64,000 nt of DNA, taken from contig NZ_WIDQ01000018.1 of the NCBI RefSeq assembly GCF_009495745.1, positions 1 through 64,000 of the forward strand. Reading direction: 5' to 3'. This DNA is from Niveispirillum sp. SYP-B3756. Lineage in GTDB: Bacteria > Pseudomonadota > Alphaproteobacteria > Azospirillales > Azospirillaceae. The notes below the pieces were generated by a model. It did no database searches and was not told where the DNA came from. It saw nothing but the letters and a program-made list of their open reading frames with translations. Below, piece after piece: positions 9,161 through 17,759 of this stretch (position 1 is its first letter; each line of letters begins with the position of its first letter). A program made the position numbers and the translations under genes.

Positions 9161-11245
9161 CTAAAGCCCCGTCACCCGCAACGGGGCCGCCGCCAGGGTG
9201 GCCGGGTCGGAGAAGGATTCCGATCCATCCTCCAGATGGCCGGCCATGCGCCAGGATTGGCCCGCGGCAGAGAGCAGCAGATCGTACCAGCCATGGCTGC
9301 CGGCGAAATCCAGCGGCAGGCTGGTCTCCCCACCCGCCGGCACTTTCACCTGCCGCTGACCCTGGCCATAGGCAAGGTCGGCCAGGGTCAGCGTCAGCCC
9401 GGCCGCACCCGGGTTCCTCACCCGCAGCAGCGCCTGACGGCCGCGCCCCTGTTCAAAGGCCGCCCCGAAAACCCCATTCCAGCCGGTCAAGCGCCGGTGG
9501 AAGCCATTGGGGCCGACAATGAACAGGTCGCGCCCTGGCTCCAGCACCGCCTCCAGCGCTGCCCCCGCCCCTACGGTGTAACGGGCGGGCGCCTGATCCA
9601 ACTGGCCCAGCCTATAGAGATGGAAAACGGCCGCCCGCGCCTGCCCTTCATTCAGGAACCGCAGCCCCGTCCCCAGCGCCACATCCAGGCGATAGGGGGT
9701 GGCGCGGCGGCGGCGGGGGCCGGTTTCCTGGCTGGGGGCGATCAGTGCCGCGGGCAGCGGTGGGTCCACCTCTTTCAACCCGGCCGCCCGGTCCGACAGG
9801 GCGCGGGTGGGCGGCAGCTTGGCCGGGAAGGGCCGGCTGTCCCGGCGGGCGAAATCGAAGCAGGAGGTGAGATCGCCGCAGACAGCCCGCCGCCAGGCAC
9901 TGATATTCGGCTCCATCACGCCGAACCGCGTCTCCAGAAAGCGGATGACGCTGGTATGGTCGAACACCTCCGGTGCCACATAGCCGCCGGTGCTCCAGGG
10001 CGAGACGACATACATCGGCACGCGCGGTCCCAGCCCATAGGGCCTGTGGAGATAGGGCGCGTCCTTCTCCCCCTGCGAATGGCGGTGATATTCATCCCCC
10101 ACCTCCACCGTGGAACCACCCAGCAGCCGGGCCGGGTCAGCCGGATCGCGGGCCGGCGGGGCGGGCGGCGGCACATGGTCGAACAGCCCGTCATTCTCAT
10201 CAAAATTGATCAGCAGCACGGTACGTGACCAGACATCCGGGTTGGCGGTCAGCGCATCCAGCACGCGGGCAGTATATTCGGCCCCCTGCAAGGGCGTGGA
10301 AACGCTGGGATGTTCGGAATAGACGGCGGGTGCCACAACCCAGGAAACCTGGGGCAGTTTGCCCGACAGCACATCCTGGCGCAAATCATCCAGGGTGCGG
10401 CTGGTCAGCGTGCGGCGGGCCAGTTCTGCCGCCGGCCCCACCGTCGCGCCGCGTGCCGCGCGATAGGCCTTGAAGCCGACCAGCGGATTGTCGCTGAAAT
10501 TATCCGACATGTCCTGATAGATCTGGAAGCTGACCCCAGCCGCCAGCAACCGCTCCGGATAGGTGGTCCAGGCATAGCCGCCATGGCCACGCGGATCCTC
10601 AAACCCGTCATAGCCATTATCGATGGCCGGCCCATTGGCCTTGGCCTGCGGATCATGCGTGCCGGTCCAGATATAAAGCCGGTTGGGATTGGTGCTGAGA
10701 TGCAGGGCACAATGATAGGCGTCGCACAGGGTGAACGCCTCGGCCAGCGCATATTGAAACGGAATGTCGGCACGGGTGAAATGGGCCAGCGCGTGGTTAT
10801 GCTTGTAACGCGGCCAGTCCGCCATGCGGCCATTATCCCAGGCGGCCTGGCTGTCGGGGAAGCCGTGCGGCGTGCCCAGTGGGCGGATCAGGCGGAAATC
10901 CTGTTGGGTATCCAGCCGGAACGGGGCCAGCAGGCGGGGACCGGGCTTGTCCTGTTCCGCCGGCTGCACAAAGACGGTGCGGTCGGGCGCCTCGGGCAAC
11001 GGCGGGGCCGGAATGGCGAAACGGTCGCCAAAGCCCTGCACCCCGTTCATCGACCCGAAATAATGGTCAAAGGCGCGGTTTTCCTGCGTCAGGATGACAA
11101 CATGCTGCACATCGCGGATGCTGCCGCTACGCCGGTCCGGCCCAATGGAAGCGGCCCGCACGATGGAAGGCATCAGGGTGCTGGCCGCACCGCCGCTGGC
11201 CATCAGGCCCCGAAGGAAGCTGCGCCGATCATGCAGGGTCGCCAT
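9161..11245 (-). CDS. Phosphocholine-specific phospholipase C, Tat-exported
   Basis: Phosphoesterase-family (PF04185) phospholipase C that releases phosphocholine from phospholipids outside the cytoplasmic membrane. I start it at 11245, because AAGGTGA lies just upstream and the protein then begins MATLHDRRSFLRGLMASGG, a twin-arginine signal (RRSFLRG at 7-13). Family motifs are HVVILTQENRAFDHYFGSM near the N-terminus and LINFDENDGLFDHVPPP in the middle. The C-terminal 200 residues fit the two DUF756-type domains of non-haemolytic PlcC/PlcN enzymes. The 694 residues match that family. It lies directly downstream of a TonB receptor, both opposite a DeoR-type regulator, suggesting a phospholipid or headgroup scavenging unit. 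Confidence 0.9.
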   Translation of the reverse strand: MATLHDRRSFLRGLMASGGAASTLMPSIVRAASIGPDRRSGSIRDVQHVVILTQENRAFDHYFGSMNGVQGFGDRFAIPAPPLPEAPDRTVFVQPAEQDKPGPRLLAPFRLDTQQDFRLIRPLGTPHGFPDSQAAWDNGRMADWPRYKHNHALAHFTRADIPFQYALAEAFTLCDAYHCALHLSTNPNRLYIWTGTHDPQAKANGPAIDNGYDGFEDPRGHGGYAWTTYPERLLAAGVSFQIYQDMSDNFSDNPLVGFKAYRAARGATVGPAAELARRTLTSRTLDDLRQDVLSGKLPQVSWVVAPAVYSEHPSVSTPLQGAEYTARVLDALTANPDVWSRTVLLINFDENDGLFDHVPPPAPPARDPADPARLLGGSTVEVGDEYHRHSQGEKDAPYLHRPYGLGPRVPMYVVSPWSTGGYVAPEVFDHTSVIRFLETRFGVMEPNISAWRRAVCGDLTSCFDFARRDSRPFPAKLPPTRALSDRAAGLKEVDPPLPAALIAPSQETGPRRRRATPYRLDVALGTGLRFLNEGQARAAVFHLYRLGQLDQAPARYTVGAGAALEAVLEPGRDLFIVGPNGFHRRLTGWNGVFGAAFEQGRGRQALLRVRNPGAAGLTLTLADLAYGQGQRQVKVPAGGETSLPLDFAGSHGWYDLLLSAAGQSWRMAGHLEDGSESFSDPATLAAAPLRVTGL

Positions 11246-11272
11246 CACTCTCACCTTTATTGGGATCACACA

Positions 11273-11306
11273 TAAAAACGGGGCGGCGGCACCCCGCCGC
11301 CCCGCA
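11273..11306 (-). terminator. Terminator between the TonB receptor and phospholipase C genes
   Basis: The GC-rich stem GGGGCGGCGG with its complement around a 4-nt loop is followed on the minus strand by five T, 7 nt after the receptor stop. It should end or attenuate the receptor transcript before the phospholipase gene. Confidence 0.75.
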
Positions 11307-11312
11307 ACAGGA

Positions 11313-14009
11313 TCAGAAATCCAGGCTGACGCCTGCAAACACTGTAGTCCCGCTCTGCGTCACATTATGCAGGCGGTGATAGATGCTGTTGTACTGCACT
11401 TCCTTTTCATTGGTGATGTTGATGGCATCCAGCGTCAGCCGGATGCTGGGCGTCAGGGCGACGAAGGCAGCAGCATCCATATAGACGCTGCCGTCAAAAC
11501 CATCCTCGCTGGCCGGGTTGGACCCGTCATAGCGGCTGCGCAGATAAGAGGAACGGTAATTGGCGGAAACGCGCACCCCCCATTCCTCCGTTTCGTAATA
11601 GAGCGTGCCATTGGCGTTGGTCTTCGACAGGCCGGTGATCGGGCCCTTCAGGCCCTTGATCTTGCTGTTGCTGTCGATCAGCGTCAGGTTGGCCAGAACG
11701 CCCAGCTTGTCGAACGGTGCCGGCAGGAAGGCGAAATCGGTCTGGGCCGCCACTTCCAGCCCGGTGATGCGGGCATCATCCAGGTTCACCGGGCGAGAAT
11801 ATTCGGCCACCACCGTGTTGGGGGTGACGCCGGCCATCAGCGTGGCCGGCAGGCCGGTGGCACTGTAGGGCACGTTATACAGCGTCTCCGTGGAGATCAG
11901 GTTCTTGATATCCTTGTTAAAGACGCCCAGCGACACCATGCCAATGGTGCTGAAATACCATTCGCCGGCCAGATCGAAAGACGTGTCCTTATAGGGCTTC
12001 AGGTTGGGATTGCCGACACTGACCGTGTAACGGCCATCCGTCTGGGTCAGCGTACCGGCCGCCGACATGGAAGAGATGGAAGGGCGGTTGATATTCTGGG
12101 TGGCGGCGAACCGCACCAGGAAGTCCGGCGTCACCTCCAGCGCCATGTTCAGCGCCGGCAGCACACCGGAATAATCGGACTTGTTCTTGTTGCTGCCCAG
12201 CGGCGTGTCGCTGCTGTTATTGATATTGCCGGTGCTGTTGGTATCGGTGAAATAGCCGCGTACACCGATATTACCGCGCAGACGCATATCCCCCAGCGGC
12301 TGATCCCAATCCAACTGGCCATAGCCAGCCTTGGTTTCTTCCGTCACGCGGTAGGTGTTCTCGATATCCGTGGCACCCTGGACCGTATGGAAGGCGTTAT
12401 ATTGGGCAAAGGCCTTGTCATAATCGCCGGCGATCCAGGACTGCTTGTTATTGCCGTCATAGACATCGCCATAGGATGTGACCGGCGTGCCGGAATATTG
12501 CCGGAACTTCCCGTCATTATAGGTTTCCGACCCGGATGAGGTGTAGCGGTGATAGGCCAGACCGCCACGCAGGGTCAGCCCGTCGGTCAGCGTATAGCGG
12601 CCGTTCAGCACGCCTTCCTTCAGGCTGGTCTCATTCCAGAATTCCCGGAAATAGAATTCCTTGAAGCTGTAGCGGGACATGTCCGTCGTGTTCCAATTAT
12701 AAAAATTGGTCGCACCGGTCCCGTCGGCATCATAGCGGGTGCGCATCCCGCCCTTGGCCTGCAGATACAGCTTGTCGTCATAAGGCGTGGTGTAGCTGGA
12801 TTTCTCATAGCCGACATGGCCATCCAGCTTGAAACGGTCATTGGGTTCCCATTCGCCGGTCAGGGCGATCTGGTTGAATTCGTTCTCGTTGCGGGAGCGG
12901 CGATGCTCGCTGGCATAGGTCAGGTTTTCGACATCAATATCATTGACGAAATTGCTGCTGTCCCAACTGATCGCCTTGATCTTGGAGCCGACATCGAACG
13001 CCACCGAGCCGGAGGTGGAGGCGGGGCGGGTCGCCAGATGATATTCATCGCGGCGGGTGGTGAACTCACCATGCAGCCCATCCAGCGTGAACAGAAGCTC
13101 GTCGCTGGGGCGCCATTGCGCGGCAGCCGTCAGGCCCAGCCGCTCCTGCTTTGCATCCCACACCGACAGACGGTTGCCGGAGGCAAAGACCAGCTCGCCG
13201 GAAAGGAATTTCTGCTGCTGCGCCGCACTGAGGGTGGAAATATCCAGCCCCTTGGCGACATAGCCCTTCAACTGGCTGGCCGAAAGCTGGCTGGGCGAAT
13301 AGGTATTGTAGCCCTGTTCCTGGGTCGTGCGCTCCGAATAGGCGGCGGACAGCAGCACCCCGAACCGGTCGCCCCAATTCTGGCTGATCATCGCCGCCAC
13401 GCGGGGCTGCGTATCCTCGGTATAGGAGTTGGTGCCGATCTTGGCCGTCACCGCACCGGTGGCGCCATCCTTGTAATCAAAGGGCTTGCCGGTAAACAGG
13501 CCGACGGTGCCGGCCATGCCGCCTTCATTCTGCGCCGCCTGGAAGGTCTTCTCCACTTCCACCTTGGAGAAGAGTTCGGAGGCGAAGATATTGAAGTCAA
13601 AGGCCCGGTCGCGCGAACGCTGGCCCCGGCTATCCATGGCCGAATCCACATTGCCCAGCACTTCCATGCCGTTCAACTGCACGCGGGTGAAATCCGGCCC
13701 CAGGCCGCGCAGGGTGATGCGGCGCCCCTCCCCCGCCTCGCGGTTGATGGCGACGCCCGGCAGGCGCTGCAGGCTTTCCGCCAGATTCAGCTCCGGGAAC
13801 TTGGCCATATCCTCAGCCACGATGACATCTTTGACGATATTGGCCTTGCGCTTCTCTTCCCGCGCCTTGGACAGCGACTGGACGAAGCCGTAAACGACAA
13901 TCTCTTCCAGGGTTTCAGAACCATTATTTTCCTGCGCCATGGCCATCAACGGCATCAGGGCGGTGGTGACTGCCAGAAATGACAGCAGGGCCGTTTTGCT
14001 CCGTAACAT
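11313..14009 (-). CDS. TonB-dependent receptor (TonB-Xanth-Caul type)
   Basis: Outer-membrane beta-barrel for active uptake energised by TonB-ExbBD. The 898 residues start with a signal peptide (cleavage near AMAQ, residue 25), a TonB-box-like ETLEEIVVYG, a plug (VIVAEDMAKFPELNLAESLQ, RRITLRGLGPDFTRVQLNG) and a barrel ending in VFAGVSLDF with the terminal Phe. The plug wording is typical of the large carbohydrate/nutrient receptors of Caulobacter and Xanthomonas. Transcription is divergent from a DeoR-type regulator and runs toward phospholipase C. The ligand is unknown; a phospholipid-derived polyol or phosphodiester would fit the neighbours but is inference. Confidence 0.9.
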   Translation of the reverse strand: MLRSKTALLSFLAVTTALMPLMAMAQENNGSETLEEIVVYGFVQSLSKAREEKRKANIVKDVIVAEDMAKFPELNLAESLQRLPGVAINREAGEGRRITLRGLGPDFTRVQLNGMEVLGNVDSAMDSRGQRSRDRAFDFNIFASELFSKVEVEKTFQAAQNEGGMAGTVGLFTGKPFDYKDGATGAVTAKIGTNSYTEDTQPRVAAMISQNWGDRFGVLLSAAYSERTTQEQGYNTYSPSQLSASQLKGYVAKGLDISTLSAAQQQKFLSGELVFASGNRLSVWDAKQERLGLTAAAQWRPSDELLFTLDGLHGEFTTRRDEYHLATRPASTSGSVAFDVGSKIKAISWDSSNFVNDIDVENLTYASEHRRSRNENEFNQIALTGEWEPNDRFKLDGHVGYEKSSYTTPYDDKLYLQAKGGMRTRYDADGTGATNFYNWNTTDMSRYSFKEFYFREFWNETSLKEGVLNGRYTLTDGLTLRGGLAYHRYTSSGSETYNDGKFRQYSGTPVTSYGDVYDGNNKQSWIAGDYDKAFAQYNAFHTVQGATDIENTYRVTEETKAGYGQLDWDQPLGDMRLRGNIGVRGYFTDTNSTGNINNSSDTPLGSNKNKSDYSGVLPALNMALEVTPDFLVRFAATQNINRPSISSMSAAGTLTQTDGRYTVSVGNPNLKPYKDTSFDLAGEWYFSTIGMVSLGVFNKDIKNLISTETLYNVPYSATGLPATLMAGVTPNTVVAEYSRPVNLDDARITGLEVAAQTDFAFLPAPFDKLGVLANLTLIDSNSKIKGLKGPITGLSKTNANGTLYYETEEWGVRVSANYRSSYLRSRYDGSNPASEDGFDGSVYMDAAAFVALTPSIRLTLDAINITNEKEVQYNSIYHRLHNVTQSGTTVFAGVSLDF

Positions 14010-14087
14010 CGTTCTATTCCCTTTCCCCCAAGATCGCAGTGCTGCAACTGCGAGACGGCGCGAACACTAACCGTGCCTGATGACAGC

Positions 14088-14137
14088 TGTGTGACAGATT
14101 GTGAGATTCGTGTGGTTATTTGTGAGATTTTGTGACT
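14088..14137. promoter_or_regulatory. Five helically phased TGTGR repeats, probable DeoR-family operator
   Basis: TGTGA or TGTGG occurs at 14090, 14100, 14111, 14121 and 14131, a spacing of 10, 11, 10 and 10 bp, so all copies face the same side of the helix. The array fills the gap between the divergent TonB receptor (start 14009) and the DeoR-type regulator. DeoR-family repressors commonly bind tandem short direct repeats. Confidence 0.6.
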
Positions 14138-14165
14138 TTATCGCCCGGATCAATGTGGGTATCAT

Positions 14166-14975
14166 GTGCCAATGACTGAGATCGACACGCTGGACAGCAA
14201 GAGCGGCGCGCGGCCCATCCAGGTCGCGCGGCTCACCTCCCTGATGAAACTGCTGGAGGAACGGGGCCATTGCTCCGTTGCCGAACTGGCGGTGCATTTC
14301 GACGTGTCGGAGGAGACGATCCGGCGCGACATCCGCCAGTTGGAGCGGACGGGACGGGTGCAGAAGACCCATGGCGGTGTCTCCATCCCCAGCAGCGAGC
14401 TGGAAGCCCCCTATCGCATCCGCCTGCGCGAACAATCAGACGCCAAACAGCGTATCGCCCAGCACGCCGCCCGCATGGTGACGGAGGGGATGACCCTTCT
14501 GCTGGATTCCGGCACCACCTGCCTCTGGCTGGCGCGGGCACTGGCCGGTTTCCGCGACCTGACCATCATCACCAACAGTATGGAAGTGGCGCATGAGGTG
14601 CTGGGCCGGCCCGGCCAGCGCCTGTTTGTGGCCGGAGGCCCGATCAAGCCGGATTACCATGCCGCCTTCGGGCCGGAAGCCATCGCCTTTTGCCGGCGCT
14701 TCGTGCCGGATATCACCGTCCTGTCGATGGGGGCGATTGATGCGGCCTGCGGCTTTCTGGATTTCGATTCCGACGAAGCAACGTTCAAGCGCGCCATCCT
14801 GGACCGCTCCCGCCGGGTCGTCGTGCTGGCTGATTCGACGAAATTCACCAAGCCTGGCTTCATCCAGGTGGCGGACTTCGCTGAGGTGAAGGCGCTCTAT
14901 ACCGACACCCAGCCCCCCGCCGCCATCCGTGATGCCGCCCAGGCACACGGAATGGCGATTGAGGTCGCGGTCTGA
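14166..14975 (+). CDS. DeoR/GlpR family transcriptional regulator
   Basis: Repressor with an N-terminal DeoR helix-turn-helix (about 35-75, CSVAELAVHFDVSEETIRRD) and a C-terminal sugar-phosphate-isomerase-like sensor (LLLDSGTTCLWLARAL, ITNSMEVAHEV, VVLADSTKF). The length of about 269 residues is normal. The start is either the GTG at 14166 or the ATG at 14172; neither has a clear Shine-Dalgarno sequence. It is divergent from the TonB receptor-phospholipase unit across a phased repeat array, so it most likely controls that unit and itself. Effectors in this family are phosphorylated sugars or polyols; glycerol phosphate would suit a phospholipase locus but is not shown. Confidence 0.92.
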   Translation: MPMTEIDTLDSKSGARPIQVARLTSLMKLLEERGHCSVAELAVHFDVSEETIRRDIRQLERTGRVQKTHGGVSIPSSELEAPYRIRLREQSDAKQRIAQHAARMVTEGMTLLLDSGTTCLWLARALAGFRDLTIITNSMEVAHEVLGRPGQRLFVAGGPIKPDYHAAFGPEAIAFCRRFVPDITVLSMGAIDAACGFLDFDSDEATFKRAILDRSRRVVVLADSTKFTKPGFIQVADFAEVKALYTDTQPPAAIRDAAQAHGMAIEVAV

Positions 14976-14987
14976 GCGCTGCCGCCC

Positions 14988-16313
14988 TCAGACCTGCAGG
15001 GAAAACCAGACATTCACCCCGTCATGCATGGCAGCCACCGGCACAGGGTCGCCCACCTCCACGGCAAAGGGGGCGGGCGGCAGGAAGAAGCCCGGCTGCC
15101 AGCCGCTGGCCGGGCTGTCGCGGAAGGGGCTGTTCTCAAACGTGATGCCCTGGCCGAAATCCAGCCAGATCCACTGCACCAGGGCGGCACAGCGGCCGGC
15201 AGTGCCGGCCGTCAGGTCAAACTGCACCCGCCCCTGCATGGGCAGCGTGTCGGCTGTGAAATCAAACCGGAACGGATCGAGGCTTTCCGACAATGCCTCC
15301 GGCTGCACCAGCCTTGCATCATACCGCGCCGCGCGCGGGAACAGCCGGTTGAAACCACTGAGATCGAACCCGTTGGTGACCCCGGTATAAAGATGCTTTT
15401 CCAGCAACGCCCCACCGGCCAGCGCCACCCGCACCCCGCCCTGCTGTGGCAGGATGCGGGCATCGGGCTGCAACAGCCGCGCCTTGGCATCGATCACCGC
15501 CGGGATGACCCGTTCGGACAGGAAGTCGCTGGCAATGATTTCCGATAACAGCACATCGGCCGGCCGCGGCAGATCAACCCCCACCTGCAGGGCGGTGGAC
15601 AGCTTGTTCACCACGGTGATGCGGTCGGACAGACCGTTCTGGGCGATAATGCGGCGGGCGGCATCGGCGATCCACGGTACCGCCTCGCAGGTGATGACCT
15701 GAGCCCCGGCACGCGCCGCCATCATGGCCAGCAGGCCGGAGCCGGTGCCGATCTCCAGCACCAGATCGCCCGGCCGCACCTGGGCCTTGATCGCCGCCTC
15801 ATAGGCATCGTTGCGCGGCGCATCATTCACCATCGGCACATGCCAGAGTGACAACATGCGGGTGCGCAGCTTGGTGCGCAGCAATTCGGCATCCAGGAAA
15901 TCAGGCTTCAGTTCCAGGGCGCGTTCCACCTGGAGTACCGCTTCCTCGAACCGTTCCAGATCACGACAGGCGGCGGCCAGGTTGAAGCGGCCCACCGGGT
16001 CTTCCGGTTCCGCCTCTACCGCGCGGGCGAAGCTGGCCGCCGCCGCCTCCATCTTGCCCAGTTTTTGCTGGCACAAGCCGATATTGAAATGCAGGCCACG
16101 ATATTTCGGGTCAGCCTTGCCAGTGCGCTGAAAGGCATCCAGCGCGTCGGCCCAGCGGCCTTGCGCCTTCAGCACAACACCCAGATTCCAGCAGACAGGG
16201 GCCAGCCCCGGCTGCTTCTTGTCGATCTTGCGATAAAGCGCCTCCGCCCCGGGCCAGTCACCCTGGTTCTGCCGCGCCACGGCATCGGCGAAAATCGCGT
16301 TCAGATCCATCAT
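14988..16313 (-). CDS. TPR protein with PRMT-like SAM methyltransferase domain
   Basis: The 441-residue protein has four tetratricopeptide-like repeats (about 5-140) followed by a class I methyltransferase. Motif I is VLEIGTGSGLLA (185-196). The segment DVLLSEIIASDFLSE contains Glu258 and Glu267, the E-x8-E spacing of the double-E loop that binds the substrate guanidinium in protein arginine methyltransferases. A WHVPMVNDAPRNDAY segment before the Rossmann fold also resembles the PRMT N-terminal helix. The TPR-plus-PRMT order recalls eukaryotic PRMT9. The ATG is at 16313 (a second lies at 16310). It is convergent with the DeoR gene, ending 12 nt from it. The substrate is unknown; automated annotation might call it L11 methyltransferase-like. 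Confidence 0.8.
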   Translation of the reverse strand: MMDLNAIFADAVARQNQGDWPGAEALYRKIDKKQPGLAPVCWNLGVVLKAQGRWADALDAFQRTGKADPKYRGLHFNIGLCQQKLGKMEAAAASFARAVEAEPEDPVGRFNLAAACRDLERFEEAVLQVERALELKPDFLDAELLRTKLRTRMLSLWHVPMVNDAPRNDAYEAAIKAQVRPGDLVLEIGTGSGLLAMMAARAGAQVITCEAVPWIADAARRIIAQNGLSDRITVVNKLSTALQVGVDLPRPADVLLSEIIASDFLSERVIPAVIDAKARLLQPDARILPQQGGVRVALAGGALLEKHLYTGVTNGFDLSGFNRLFPRAARYDARLVQPEALSESLDPFRFDFTADTLPMQGRVQFDLTAGTAGRCAALVQWIWLDFGQGITFENSPFRDSPASGWQPGFFLPPAPFAVEVGDPVPVAAMHDGVNVWFSLQV

Positions 16314-16412
16314 CAAACCCCGGTGACCATCCGCTGGAACTTTTCCTTTCTAGCCCCGGCGGGCGATCCGGTACAAGCAATGGCAATGGAAAGAATGATG
16401 ATGGAGGGATTG

Positions 16413-16646
16413 ATGCACCCGGACCCGCAGGCCAATGCGGCGGATGCCCAGCGCAGCCGCCAGCGGCGCAGTGCCCTGATCAACCATATACTGGCCTATA
16501 TGGCCACGGCCGTGGTGCTGGTGCCGGTCAATTTCCTGCTGACGCCGGAAACGGTCTGGTTCTACATCCCGCTGGTGGCCTGGATGGCACCGCTGGCCCT
16601 GCATGTGGCCTATGCCATGGGAATGTTCGACAACAAGCAACCCTGA
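16413..16646 (+). CDS. Small 2TM-domain membrane protein
   Basis: A 77-residue protein with a charged N-terminus (ADAQRSRQRRSALINH) and two hydrophobic helices (about 28-45 and 52-70; YMATAVVLVPVNFLLTP, WFYIPLVAWMAPLALHVAYA). This is the 2TM domain layout often found alone or fused to histidine kinases. I chose the ATG at 16413 because GGAGG (16403-16407) lies 5 nt upstream; earlier in-frame ATGs at 16380 and 16386 lack such a site. Function unknown. The alpha/beta hydrolase gene follows 32 nt later and may share the transcript. Confidence 0.75.
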   Translation: MHPDPQANAADAQRSRQRRSALINHILAYMATAVVLVPVNFLLTPETVWFYIPLVAWMAPLALHVAYAMGMFDNKQP

Positions 16647-16678
16647 CCCGCCTGCACTGTCCCAAGGGAGCGACCGCC

Positions 16679-17542
16679 ATGACCACCCCTGTTTCCCGCT
16701 TCTATTTCGCCAACCGGCTGCGGTTGCATTATGTGGAATGGGGCCGGCCCGACCGGCCGACGCTGCTGCTGGTGCATGGCGGGCGTGACCATTGCCGCAG
16801 TTGGGATTGGGCCGCACAGGAGCTGGCCGCCGATTACCACGTCCTGGCGCCCGACCTGCGCGGCCATGGCGACAGCGCCTGGGCACCCGGCTGCGGTTAT
16901 ACGCTCAGCGATGTGGTGGCCGATCTGGTGCAGTTGCTGCGCCAGCGCACCCGCCCCAAGGTGCATGTCGTCGGCCATTCCTTCGGCGGTGCCGCCAGCC
17001 TGTTGCTGGCCGGCCTCTATCCGGAACTGGTGGAAAAGCTGGTGGTGGTGGAAGGCACCTGGCAATGGCAGTCCTTGCAGGGGCCCTCCAGCTATGCCAG
17101 TCGGATGCGGGATTATGTGGACACGGTCCATAAGTTGGCGGCCCGCCCGCCGCGCAAATATGCCAGTCTGGCAGAGGCGACAGCCCGGATGCAGGCGGAA
17201 AATACCCGCCTGACCCCGGCCCAGGCCGAACATCTGACCATCCATGGTGCACACCAGAACGAGGATGGCAGCTTCAGCTGGAAGTTCGACAATTATGTCC
17301 GCGCCGCCTATCCGGCCCGTATCGGGCTGGATGATCTGCGCGACGTCTGGTCGGCGGTGGCCTGTCCCACGCAACTGATCCGGGGCAGCGACAGTTGGCT
17401 GGAGGATCCGACGCAAAATGGCGTGCTGGATCTGTTCCAAACGGCCAGCAATATCACCATCCCCGATGCCGGCCACTGGCCCCATCATGATCAGCTGGAC
17501 CTGTTCTTGAACCATGTACGCGGGTTTCTGACGGCAGGGTGA
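16679..17542 (+). CDS. Alpha/beta hydrolase
   Basis: Cytoplasmic alpha/beta-hydrolase-fold enzyme of 287 residues. The oxyanion strand LLLVHGGRDH is followed by the nucleophile elbow GHSFGG (Ser101) and the C-terminal catalytic His in DAGHWPHHDQ. The cap region lies between about 130 and 220. AAGGGAG precedes the ATG by 8 nt. The family covers esterases, epoxide hydrolases, haloperoxidase-like and C-C bond hydrolases, and the sequence does not let me choose a substrate. It follows the 2TM protein gene on the same strand. Confidence 0.88.
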   Translation: MTTPVSRFYFANRLRLHYVEWGRPDRPTLLLVHGGRDHCRSWDWAAQELAADYHVLAPDLRGHGDSAWAPGCGYTLSDVVADLVQLLRQRTRPKVHVVGHSFGGAASLLLAGLYPELVEKLVVVEGTWQWQSLQGPSSYASRMRDYVDTVHKLAARPPRKYASLAEATARMQAENTRLTPAQAEHLTIHGAHQNEDGSFSWKFDNYVRAAYPARIGLDDLRDVWSAVACPTQLIRGSDSWLEDPTQNGVLDLFQTASNITIPDAGHWPHHDQLDLFLNHVRGFLTAG

Positions 17543-17635
17543 TAATCCACTGTCAGCGGCCTGCTTTCAGCGGAAAATGCTGTTACCGCCCGCCGCTTCC
17601 CGGCGCAGATGCGCCTGCTTGGGGTAAGCTCTCAT

Positions 17636-17730
17636 ACCCCGTTGCGATGAGGTGACCTCATCGCAACGGGGTGCCGCGTGAAGCCAAGCCAACAGATGTT
17701 GGCGCCGGCGGGAAGTTCCAATCCCGCCCG
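17636..17730 (+). repeat. Structured intergenic repeat, copy A, with 37-bp perfect palindrome
   Basis: Positions 17636-17672 form a perfect odd palindrome (18-bp arms around one G). Next come the family linker GTGAAGCCAAGC, a small hairpin CAACA-GA-TGTTG (17690-17701) and a 7-bp hairpin GGCGGGA/TCCCGCC (17707-17728). The linker GTGCCGCGTGAAGCCAAGC is identical to copy B at 61.2 kb. This copy stands 30 nt upstream of the DUF4198 gene. Confidence 0.75.
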
Positions 17731-17759
17731 AGATGAAACCCAAGCAGCAGGATCGGGAC

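Noticed and set aside
14088-14137. CRISPR-like short repeats
   Set aside because: The repeated unit is only 5 bp at 10-11 bp spacing, which fits an operator and not a CRISPR array.
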